Shown: in pieces, positions 21,200-30,430 of the stretch
Layout of the letters: the number at the start of each line of letters is the position of its first letter
How positions within the stretch are numbered: the first letter of the stretch is position 1
Assembly: GCA_024220525.1 (NCBI GenBank)
Contig: JAMYWO010000166.1
Coordinates: 61,200-91,629, forward strand
Direction: 5' to 3'
From: Cochliopodium minus
Taxonomy: Eukaryota > Discosea > Himatismenida > Cochliopodiidae
Length of the DNA stretch: 30,430 nt
Program-made: the position numbers and the translations under genes
Notes under the pieces: model-generated
The model's input: the letters and a program-made list of their open reading frames with translations, nothing else
Told to the model about the DNA's origin: nothing
Database searches by the model: none

Positions 21200-21628
21200 T
21201 CTCATTTATGAGCTTCACAAAATTTTTCCTAAAGAGTTTGAAAAAACTTCTTCACATAAATTTAGATCTAAAGATGATATGCAATTTAGTTTTTCGTAAA
21301 AAAAAAATTTTTTTGAAAGATTTTATATTCAATAGTTCTCTTTTTCTAAAATAATAATTTGAATAGATACTTTCATTTCTTGATCTCAACTAAAAGATTT
21401 GCTCATTCAAAAATAAATCCAAAGAAAGAGCCCTACTATAAAGGTCTAAAAGCTATTTATGACGAAAAATCTTTTGATGTGGAACTATTCCCGGAAAATC
21501 TCCCGAAATTTTTGTGCATTCAAGATGATCTTGACTATGATGTTGAGAACGTCACATTTTATAGGGATTATTATGTCGGTTTTTTAGGAAAGATTTTTCC
21601 TTTCAAATCTCAATTTGAATTGTCTTGA
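21200..21628 (+). CDS. Stealth-family phosphotransferase, 3' fragment (second half of CR3 exon and CR4 exon)
   Basis: Partial exon 21200-21295 reads LIYELHKIFPKEFEKTSSHK and FRSKDDMQFSFS, the end of CR3. After a GT-AG intron, exon 21367-21628 reads YFHFLISTKRFAHSKINPKK, YYKGLKAIYDEKSF and CR4 KFLCIQDDLDYDVE, ending SQFELS-TGA. The frame is open throughout, so the missing 5' part (anchor, CR1, CR2) was probably lost at the 'n' at 21199 rather than by decay. It is the third member of the + strand Stealth array and would have the same catalytic role if complete. Confidence 0.85.
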
Positions 21629-22035
21629 AACAACCTTTTGTATTTTCAAACTAAATAATTTATTTAAAATTAGAATTTAAATTTAATTAAAATTAAATTT
21701 TATTTGATTAAAAAATGTTTGGTTTTTATTGAAGATCTTCAAAATTAATAATTTTAAAAAAAACACAATCAAGCTTTGTTAATTTTTACAATTTTTGTTT
21801 AAATTTAAAGTTTTTTCCTAAAGGATTTTTTCAATTGTTGTTAAATTCAAAGATTTTTTGTTTATTTTTGTGCAAAATATTTTCTTTGATATTTTATTTT
21901 TATTATATTAAGTGAAGATGGTTGTTTTTTGTTTGAAAATAGATGTGGAGGTAATTAATTAATTCGGGAAAGAAAAAAATTATAAAATACAAAAAAAAAA
22001 AAAAAAAGAAAAAAAAAGAAAAAAAATTTTAAAGG
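21629..22035. other. Intergenic between Stealth genes
   Basis: T-rich spacer followed by a poly-A stretch with AAAGAAAAAAAAG just before the next ATG. I see no gene. The A-rich leader before the start is shared by the Stealth genes at 8286 and 24765. Confidence 0.5.
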
Positions 22036-24484
22036 ATGAACTTCCATTTAAAACTCACAATACTTGTTCTCATTTATTTTTTCACCATCGTTTTCACATT
22101 TTCCTATTTCATCTTCTTAGACGAACCAAATTCTCGAGCAAACAAAAATGATAACAGTTTAACAATAAATCAATTGAATACAGAAGGTAAATCAATGTTG
22201 GAATTCAAACAACCAAAAGAAATGAGATCTGCATTGAAGCTTATTCCTAAAAATAGTGAAAAAATAAATATATTGAATAAAAATATAGGCACAGGAAGAG
22301 GTCAAGATCACTCAACATCTTCTTCATTTCAAATCAAGGAAGAGATTTTACATAACTCACATAAAAAATCAAAGGAGGAAGAAAATATTGAATTAAAAAA
22401 AAATGAAGGATCCACGATTAATGTATCTCACATGAATAGAGCATCATCAGAATCAGAAGAATCAAAAGAGGGCATTAAAAATAATAATAAATATTTAAAT
22501 ACTCTACTTCCAAAATCAGATGTTGACCAAAAGAAAAAAGAAAAAAAAATTTTAGTGAAAAGAAGTAAGGGATTGATCAACAAAAAACCATTGTACAATA
22601 AGAAAATATTTTCCGATAATAATGATTCTTTGAAAAATAAGAAAAATAAAAATGATGGAGAAGATAACAAGCATAAAGGGATGAAGGATGTACAAATACA
22701 AGAAACAAAGCAGATGAATACAGAAGAAATGGAAATAAAGAGAAGGATCAATGAATTAAGAGGCAAATTATGGAAGCCTCATGAGGAAGGAAAGGATCAT
22801 CATGAATTGGAGGAACATGGAAAAGAAGATGTAAAGAAGATGAAGATTAAAGGGAGAATTAATAAAATGAATGTAAATAACCAACAAAATCATCCAAATC
22901 AAATAAAGAAAGAAAATGACACAATACCAAGTATTCAACAGAAAGAAGAACATCAAAAAGAACCAAAGTTGGGATCTCATCCTTCAGATGTCAAAACTAA
23001 TCCTCCAGATGTCAAAACTAATCCTCCATCTGATGATAACAAGCAACTTCCTGCACATCCAAAGCTCAACAAAGATATAAAGGTTGATTTGGTGTATACA
23101 TGGGTGAATGGAAGTGATATTGATTTCTTGAGGCAAATGGATATGGCATTGAAAGCAATAAATTCTTCGTTAAAAGAAAATGGTAACAAATATAAACATT
23201 TTTTTGAAGAAATTACCTTAATTTTCATTTTATTTACAAAGAATACACTAAAGCAAGATTTTTTGATGGAGATGAATTAAAATATTCGTTGAGAAGTGTT
23301 GAAAAGTATTTTGATTGGTACAATAAAATCTATATAGTAACAAATGGACAAATACCCAGTTGGTTGAACACAAGTAATCCAAGAATCAAAGTTATTACAC
23401 ATCAAGAAATCTTCCTAAACAAAAATGATCTTCCAACTTTTTCATCTGTTGCAATTGAATCAAATATACATCGTATCCCTGGTCTATCTGAAGATTTCAT
23501 CTATCTAAACGACGATTTCATGTTCTCCAGGAAAATCACATTGGATGATTTCTTCACATCAAAAGGTGATCATAAAATATATTTGTGTTGGTTATCTCCC
23601 AGAGGTAGAATAACAAAAAATTTTCAATTTTATTTTATTTTTTTAATTTATTCTAAATTTTTTTATCTTTAATAGGAAACATTGATGAAAAAACTGACAG
23701 CTACGGAAATTCCATGAGACACGTCAATAATCTCTTCGATTCAAAGTTTGGCAGAAGAATAAGAAAGGTGATCTGCCACACTCCCAACTACATGAAGAAG
23801 AGCGCCATCAAAGAGCTCCAAAATATTTTTCCAGAAGAATACATCAAGACTTCTTCACACAAATTCAGGGCTAATGATGACATGCAATTTGTTTTTTCGT
23901 AAGAAAATTTTTTAATTATTTTTGTTCTGTTTTAATATTTTCTTTGTTTAAATGAACAATTTCTATTCATTAGTAGGGATCTCCAAAAATATTACAACAG
24001 TTTAAATTTTGTTAAAAAAATTTTTATATCCTCTAACAAAGTTGTAATATTTGGACATGTCTAATTCATTAATTTTTTATACATCAATTTGTTTTAATAT
24101 TTTTTAATCATCAATTTGTTTCAATATTTTTATTTTTAATGAACAATTTTTTTTTTTAACAGTTACTATCATTTTTTGAGACACACTAACAAATATCGTT
24201 CTTCCGATGTTGATCCCCACAACGAACTCTTGTATCGAGGAATCAAGGAGATGTCCGACAAAAATTTCAACATTACCAAGATCATAGGTTCTAATAAAAC
24301 CAAGTTTTTGTGCATTCAAGATGATCTCGATTACAACAAGGATGTTACCAAGGAAAAGAATTACATCAACAATTTTTACCGCCAATTCTTTCCTAACCCT
24401 TCTCCTTTTGAGTTAATTGAAGATTTTCCTTCTATTGCTCCTTCTATTTTGAAAGATGTTGAAACATCTCCTTCTCCAAATTAA
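22036..24484 (+). CDS. Stealth-family phosphotransferase with very long charged stem
   Basis: Four exons, 22036-23182, 23242-23604, 23676-23898 and 24163-24484, give 684 residues. The membrane anchor is at about residues 6-28 (LTILVLIYFFTIVFTFSYF). A Lys/Glu/Asn-rich stem of roughly 320 residues follows, containing a 21-base tandem repeat (22981-23022, PSDVKTN-PPDVKTN). CR1 VDLVYTWVNGSDIDFL begins near residue 350. CR2 (LKYSLRSVEKYFDWYNK, LPTFSSVAIESNIHRIPG, FIYLNDDFMF), CR3 (VICHTPNYMKKSA, TSSHKFRANDDMQFVFS) and CR4 (KFLCIQDDLDYNKD) are intact. CR2 and CR3 exon lengths (363 and 223) equal those of the genes at 6005 and 8286. The last intron carries a MITE. The C-terminus extends past the usual end with a Pro/Ser tail. 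Predicted Golgi-lumen sugar-phosphate transferase; the stem may set its reach or localisation. Confidence 0.93.
22981..23022 (+). repeat. 21-base tandem repeat in Stealth stem
   Basis: Two adjacent copies of a CCTNCAGATGTCAAAACTAAT unit, differing by one base, encode PSDVKTN and PPDVKTN, with a third degenerate start. The repeat keeps frame and lengthens the stem just before CR1. Confidence 0.85.
23965..24071. mobile_element. Short hAT-like MITE, copy B, with target duplication
   Basis: A 91-base element (23973-24063) starts GTAGGGATCTCC and ends GGACATGTCTA, and is flanked by ATTCATTA on both sides (23965-23972 and 24064-24071). Ends are imperfect inverted repeats: TAGGGATCTCCAAAAATATT against the complement TAGACATGTCCAAATATTAC, each followed by ACAAC. 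Its complement resembles copy A along most of its length. It lies in the last intron of the Stealth gene and is non-coding. Movement must have depended on a transposase encoded elsewhere. Confidence 0.78.
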
Positions 24485-24764
24485 TTTTCCTCTCTTTTTT
24501 TTAAAATTTGTTTTATATTTGTTTTTTTTTATATTTATTAAAAGTCGTTTGATATGTTAGTTTAATATTTTTAGAGATGTTTGTTTTTTTTCAATGAAAA
24601 ATTTCTTTTATTATTTTTATATAAGCGGAAATATAGAAAAAAAAATATTTAAAATATAATAGAAGTTAATTTGAAAGCACCCAAATTGTATTCAAATCCA
24701 TTTACTTCTTTTGAACAAAAAATAATAAAAAATAATAATAAAAAAAAATTTTTTTCATCAAAGA

Positions 24765-26393
24765 ATGGGATTTGTGATGAAGATTTGGATGATTGTGATA
24801 ATTACCAATATCACTACCATAACTATTACTTTGACTTATTTTTCATATATGGAAAAAGAGAAAAAAGAACCTCAGTTATTCACAGTAAAAAAAAAAAATC
24901 TTACTTTTTCGACACTTGCATTCAAGGATATGTCCAAGGAAGAAAATGTTTCAAAACAAAGATTGATTTTAGAAAATAAAAAAAAAATAAATAAAATAAA
25001 GAGGGAGGATTTGATTCCCCAAAGGAGGATGAATCAAAATCAATTTCAAAAGAAGGAGTAATACAAAATAATACTAATGATGTTAAAATAGATGTCAAGG
25101 AAAAGCCCTTGGTCAAAAAACCATTGATCAGACCTGTGATTAGTTTCGAAGATGTTTTGAAGGATGATTTCAAAGTAGATATTGTGTATACTTGGGTGAA
25201 TGGGAGTGATCCTGATTTTATTGAGAAAATGAATGAAGAACTAAAGAAACTGAAAAAATCAATAAGAGAAAATGGTAATAAAACAAAAAAGAATAAGATT
25301 ATATCCATTATATAAGATCCCATTAAAAGAATAAAATTCATTTAACTATAAATTTCACTATAAATATTTATATTTCAGAATATAAATCTTCAAGGTTTAA
25401 TGATGGAGATGAATTGAAGTATTCATTGAGAAGTGTTGAAAAGTATTTTGATTGGTATAATAAAATTTATATAGTAACAAATGGACAAATACCCATTTGG
25501 TTGAACACAGATCATCCAAGAATAAAAATGATTACACATCAAGAAATCTTTCTTAACAAGAATGATCTCCCTACCTTCTCATCTGTTGCTATTGAATCGA
25601 ATATACATCGTATCCCTCGTCTATCTGAAGATTTCATCTACATGAATGATGACTTCATGTTCTCCAGGAAAATCACCAAGGAACATTTCTTTGCTAATAC
25701 TCAAAACAAAAATGTAATTCCAAAAATATATGAGTGTTGGGATGCAAGAAAAGGTAAATCATTTTTTAATTTTAAAAAGAAAATTAATTGTAAATTAAAA
25801 ATTCAAAAAATTTTTACAAGAGAATAAATATTTTTTTTAATTTTTCAAAAGGCAACATATCTGATAAGAGAGATGCTTACGGAAATTCTATACGTTACGT
25901 TTACCAACTTTATGAAAGCAAATTTGGGAAGAAAGACTATACCTTCAAGGTGATTTGCCACCTTCCCCACTTGGTCAAAAAAAGCGTAATAGGATATCTT
26001 CACGAATGGTTTCCTGAAGAACTTGAAAGAACTTCCTCGAATAAATTTAGAGCCAATAATGATATGCAATTTGCTTTCTCGTAAAATTATTTTATTTTTT
26101 TTTCATTATTATATTTTTTATTATTATTTTTTAGATACTATCACTTTTACAAACTATCTTATCCAAAAACTTTCCAAGAAACTTTTCCTCATGACATGCT
26201 CTACTTCAGCGGAATCAAAGATCTTCACAAGATTAAAATTCAGTTTGGTCTCGAGATAAACTTTGAACAACACGACTTTATTTGTTTTCAAGACGACCTG
26301 GATTACAACCAAAAAGAGTCTAAAGTTGTAAGAAAGTTTATGGATGATCTTTATTACTCTTTTTTGCCTATTCCTTCTCAATTCGAGAAATAA
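24765..26393 (+). CDS. Stealth-family phosphotransferase, diverged paralogue with a frame problem in the stem
   Basis: Exons 24765-25274, 25379-25753, 25852-26080 and 26135-26393. The start region MGFVMKIWMIVIITNITTI gives a membrane anchor. The stem frame that starts at 24765 stops at 25059, while CR1 (VDIVYTWVNGSDPDFIEKM) lies in another frame that is open only from about 24985. The shift falls at a run of ten A bases near 24980-24990, so a homopolymer error, a small intron or real damage are all possible. CR2 (LKYSLRSVEKYFDWYNK, LPTFSSVAIES, FIYMNDD), CR3 (VICHLPHLVKKSV, TSSNKFRANNDMQFAFS) and CR4 (DFICFQDDLDYN) are otherwise intact. It differs from its paralogues in having Arg for Gly in HRIPRLSED, NND for NDD in CR3, and longer CR2 and CR3 exons (375 and 229 bases). 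Confidence 0.85.
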
Positions 26394-26608
26394 TTTGATT
26401 ATTTTGATAATTTAGTTCCGTATTTGTAAAATTAAAATTTAAAACTTTCCAAGAAAAAAGAAATCTCTTCCATAATGAATTCAAGTTTAATAAAAAGATT
26501 ATTTTAATTTATACTTCTTTAATAAAGAAAAAAATATATTAAAAGAAAAATGTTTTTTTATTCAGAAACATTTTTAGTTCAAAAAAAAACATCAAATAAC
26601 ACCAATCA

Positions 26609-29600
26609 CTAATCCTCAACAATTACTCTATCAGATTTACTTCTACCAAAAATCTCAGGAGAATACATTTCCTCGCAATAAGAAGGAGGAACAACAAAGT
26701 TTCCTTTGGTGGTAGCCCTACACTCAAAAGAAAAAGAGTAATTTCCTTCCCATAACAAAGACTGGAACGCTTCTGCTCTTTCATCTCTGAAGTTGACGTG
26801 TTCGTACCACTGGTATTGGTTGTAGTATCTTGAGGAGTATGGGTTGTTGGATCTGTTGGAGACGGAGAGTTGCCCTTTGAGTTTTGGGTTGATTATTTCC
26901 AATCCAGCTGGTATTTTATCGACTTTAAAATCAAAATATTTAATAAAAAATTTTTGAAATTAAACAGTCAAATTAAAAAATTAAAATAAAAAATTAAAAT
27001 AAAAAATTAAAATTAAAAGAAAAATAAAAATAAAAATAAAAGTAAAAATAAAATAAAAAGTAAAAAAATGAAAAAATAAAAAATAACATTCAAAAATAAA
27101 AATTTAAAGTTTGTTTTGATTTTTACCCATTGCAACATGATATCTTCTGCTTTTGGTTGTGAGATCAATTTTAACTCTAAACTTCTCTCCAACTTTCATT
27201 CTCCAAACACCATCATTGTCTTTCTTCAAATGACTGTTTTCATCAACTGCTTCATAGCTTCTTTTAACGATGAAACCACGATCCATCTCGTCTGAAATCA
27301 AGTTGGTGGGAGAGTAGTTCAGAGCTAATCTGTAGTATAGACGTCCTTTTCCTTCTTTTGAATGATCAATGTTTTATCCTTTTCCATAACATATTTCATT
27401 CCGATGTTAACCTTTTTTAAAAAAAAAAAATAAAAATGTAGGAAAAGAAAAATTTAAAAATAAAGAGAAAATATATTTTTTTAAAAAAATAAAATCAAAT
27501 TCAATAAAAATAAAAATAAAAATAAAATAATTGAAATTAAAAAAATTAAAAACTAAGAACAAAAATATAAAAATATAAAAATAAAAATAAAAATATAAAA
27601 TATAAAATATAAAAATAAATAAAAAACAATTTTTTTTTTACTATGTTTGTGTCTGTTGATCTTCCTTTCCATACTTGCTCTCAGCATAATCTTCTCCATA
27701 CCACATTCTCATAATGAAATCAGGAACTTGGCTCTCGTAAACTGAAAATAATTGTCCAAAGCATAAAGGATCAAAGAGTTTTCTTGTGTATTGGCTTTAA
27801 AGATAAAAATAAAAATAAAAATAATAAATAAATTAAAAAAATAAAAATAAAAAAAATTAAATAAAAATTAAAATTAATAAAAATTAAATAAAAAAATAAA
27901 TAAAAATAAATAATATGATAAAAGAAAATAAATAAATTTATAAAAGATTTTTGTTACCCCATCTTCCTCTCTTTTTGTGTGCAAGCAAACCTTTAGTAAT
28001 TTTGGACATAAACTGTTTTTAGGTGAAACAGTCAACAAAGCGTCAAAGAACTCCGTCAGTTCTCCTGTCACTGTGGAACATGACGTACTTTCCGTCATCC
28101 CGTATGAAGTGACAAAGTTGGCAGTTTCTGCGGTCTCGTGGATGTTGGAATAAAGATAGTTCAAAATTTTCTTTGTGTATTCTTCTGATTGAGAACTTCC
28201 CTGTAACGACACCACCAACCCTTTTGAATAAAAAAAAAATAAAAAATTTGAAATAAAAAATAAATAAAAAATAAAAAATAAAAAATTAAATACTAAAAAT
28301 TAAAAATTAAATTATAAAAAATTAAATAAAAAATTGAAATAAAAAATAAAATAATAAAAAAATAAAAAAATAAAAAAATAAATAAATAAAAAATAAAAAA
28401 TTAAATATTAAATATTAAAAATTAAATAAAAATAAGTTTCTACATCCTAAAGACTCAAGAGAAAATTCATGAAATTCATTCTTTTCGAAAAGATCAATAG
28501 CTTTGTCGGTAACATTCTCGCCAAACTTGGTGAGTACAAACAAAGAAAAGGCTTTGAGGGAATTTTTGGTCATTTTGGAGTACCAAACGCACAAATGGTT
28601 CTCTATTCTCTCTAAGAATGGTTTGAGTTTTAGCCAAACACTGCTGTCAAAAGGAATGTTCTTTTGTTTACATACAGCTTTTAAAAAAAAAATTTTAATG
28701 TTTGTTTGATTTTTAAAATATTGGAAATCAATCCAAATTTAATAGTATTAATTTTTTTTTAAATGAAAAAATTACCCAAACAAAATCCTATGTAACAAGA
28801 AATGAATCTAACAAAAAATTAATGTAAAAAAAAAAAATCCTTTAATTGATAATAAAAATTAATTTTTTGTAAATAATTTAAATCAAATTAAAAAATTATA
28901 AATTTAAAAAATAAATAAAATTTATTAAATTAAAATAAATATCAAATTAAAAAATTTTAGATAAATTTTTAAATAAAAATAAATATAATAATAAAAAAAT
29001 TTATTAAAATAAAATGAACAAAAAATCAAAAAATTAATTGAAATTATTTTTTTACGGATCTGTGTAACTGGATGCTTCCCAACTTCCAAATCCACCACTA
29101 CTGTTCTGCCTATTTTTGATTTTTAGTGCTTTCGTGGTGAGATAAGTGTTGATTTCGTCAACAGTGGGGATGCCTTTTATTTTGAAAGAAGTGATCACGT
29201 CTCTTAGTGAGGCACAAGCTATGATTCCCGAAGAAAGTTGCTCGTTACATTCAAATGCGTAATTGTAAAGATAAAGAAATGCATCTGTCAATGATTGTAA
29301 AGCAGTTGTCCTTTTAAAATTATTGACAAAAAATAAAAAAATAAAAAAAAAATAATAGAATTAAATTAAAAATAAAAATAAAAATAAAAATAAAAATAAA
29401 AAATAAAAATAAAAATAAAAAATAAAAAAATTTAAAAATTTAAAAATAAAATATTTTTTTTAAATGAATGAAAAAGAATTTAAATTTTAAATAAAAAATT
29501 TTTTTAAAATGAATGAAAAATAAAAGAAATATAAGAATTTAATCTGTCTTTGAATTTAAAATAATTTTTTAATTTTTTTGTTTTTAATCTTACGAAGTGC

Positions 29601-30341
29601 TGACTTCTAATCCCCCAAATTGTTCAAAGACATTCTCAGGAGCTTTTACGTCCTGAAATAATGCTGTACTTTCTTCAAAATCTCCATATGTAGCAAATGC
29701 TTCAGAAGTAGCAGGAGTATAAATTGGAATTTCATTTTCAGAACAATCAGAAAATTTCCCGCTTGAAACAACTGTTTGGAATCTTTTTTATATTATCGAA
29801 ATAAATTAAAATTTTATTTAAATTTTATTTTTGGATTTAAAAAATGTCAAAAAAAACTATTTTTTTTTTTTTTTTATCTTACCTTGCCATTCCTACAAAT
29901 TTGGTTGATACGGGGAATGTCACATTAATTCTTTTTTGAGGTTGAAGTTCAATTTTGTAACCCCCAGTTCCCTCCCTTTTAATAATAAATAAAATAAAAA
30001 TTAAAAAAATTGAAAAATAATTAAATTAATTTAAAACAAATAACAAATAAATTTAATAAAATTAATAAAATTAATAAAATTAATAAAATTAATAAAATTA
30101 ATAAAAAATAAAAAATGAAGGAAATTTTCATGATTACTTAATAAAAGCATTAGTACATCTCATAGCTACTTTGATGTCTAATTTTTGGTTTGTCAAGTTT
30201 TGAACTACAATGTTGACTTCTGCATTATCCCCGAAATTCAAGAATCTTGGCAAAGAAGGTCTTACCATTAAAGGTAAAGTGACAGTTACATTAGATTCTC
30301 CCAACCCATATTGTGAATTAGTTGCAGCCATTGCCCAGATT
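26609..30341 (-). CDS. Bacterial-type alpha-2-macroglobulin, C-terminal half with thioester
   Basis: Ten exons: 30341-30138, 29975-29883, 29782-29594, 29310-29056, 28807-28776, 28677-28444, 28220-27958, 27794-27642, 27411-27127, 26922-26609. The order is that of the family: IWAMAATNSQYGLGESNVTV with LMVRPSLPRFLNFGD, then SENEIPIYTPATSEAF, then the thioester domain (NYAFECNEQLSSG, Cys-Asn-Glu-Gln codons at 29249-29238; SGGFGSWEASSYTDPF), helical toroid repeats (LSLFV-type helices, GMTESTSCSTVTGEL), KGRLYYRLALNYSPTN, and the signature end NQYQWYEHVNFRDERAE with VVPPSYCEEMYSPEIFG. The intact CNEQ predicts covalent capture of attacking proteases. Exons at 27958, 27642 and 27411 do not keep a single frame: about four one-base discrepancies occur, at least two in homopolymers. 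The first exon needs two preceding bases of Arg, which the exon ending at 19547 supplies. The N-terminal half is not upstream within the window. Confidence 0.88.
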
Positions 30342-30351
30342 CTAGTTTTTT

Positions 30352-30430
30352 TAAAAAAAAATAAAAATAAAAAATAAAAAATAAAAAATAAAAAATAAAA
30401 AATAAAAAATAAAAAATAAAAAATAAAAAA
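30352..30430. repeat. AAAAAAT array at the window edge
   Basis: A regular AAAAAAT repeat directly upstream (in gene sense) of the alpha-2-macroglobulin exon starting at 30341, running off the window. It is the intron in which the link to the bait-region exon should lie. Confidence 0.9.

Noticed and set aside
22428-23228. - strand open frames opposite the long Stealth stem
   Set aside because: They are shadows of the Lys/Glu-rich coding strand, whose frame runs unbroken from anchor to CR1.
1-30430. Reassigned stop codons, suggested by in-frame TGA in RCC1 and TAA in the LRR remnant
   Set aside because: TAA, TGA and TAG all end well-supported genes here (7826, 21628, 26609), so the standard code is preferred.
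1-30430. CRISPR arrays, tRNA or rRNA genes, retroelements
   Set aside because: The spaced repeats are microsatellites in introns; I found no tRNA-like arms, rRNA-like sequence, reverse transcriptase, integrase or capsid motifs.

Overview
The window reads as nuclear DNA of an intron-rich, extremely AT-rich unicellular eukaryote, most likely a free-living amoeboid or flagellate protist. The evidence is the many short GT-AG introns (about 45 to 300 bases, often built of AAAAAT or TTTTTA runs), TAA, TGA and TAG stops with an apparently standard code, and the gene content: RCC1 blades, Stealth-type phosphotransferases like those of Dictyostelium and animal GNPTAB, EF-hands, and a bacterial-type alpha-2-macroglobulin. 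The poly-Asn and poly-Gln tracts typical of Dictyostelium are absent. I cannot name the species. Single 'n' bases lie at 14113 and 21199, and the second coincides with a break in two genes.

Layout. 1-1608 (-): EF-hand protein with a long acidic Lys/Glu/Pro tail, running off the left edge. 1701-4802 (+): an 18-exon RCC1-repeat protein with exons as short as 8 bases. 4840-5040: relic of a Stealth last exon. 6005-9792 (+): two complete Stealth genes. 10051-11156 (+): a type II membrane glycosyltransferase with a DSD motif. 11371-13872 (+): four tandem two-exon genes whose first exon encodes only a 14-15 residue basic leader; I recognise no known family. 15011-15965 (-): decayed leucine-rich-repeat gene. 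16203-18012 (+): three-exon orphan. 18326-21090 (-): alpha-2-macroglobulin exons in an impossible order. 21200-26393 (+): a truncated Stealth gene and two more Stealth genes, one frame-broken at a poly-A run. 26609-30341 (-): C-terminal half of an alpha-2-macroglobulin, with the thioester Cys-Asn-Glu-Gln and the full C-terminal signature.

How the parts fit. Five Stealth genes or fragments, one relic and the glycosyltransferase form a local cluster of Golgi or ER-type membrane enzymes that would transfer sugars or sugar-phosphates to glycoproteins or polysaccharides. The alpha-2-macroglobulin would be a protease trap outside the cell or in a phagosome; only its middle and C-terminal parts are present. 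Exon phases and the fixed domain order of bacterial-type alpha-2-macroglobulins show that the exons at 18.3-21.1 kb belong in the order (19154 to 18326), then (21090 to 19547), then (30341 to 26609). The present order is therefore a real rearrangement or an assembly error at simple-sequence introns. Two short hAT-like inverted-repeat elements with target duplications sit in introns at 16.8 and 24.0 kb.

The most original item is the four-gene tandem family at 11.4-13.9 kb. Each member splices a mitochondrion-like presequence exon, in phase 0, to a hydrophilic mature part.
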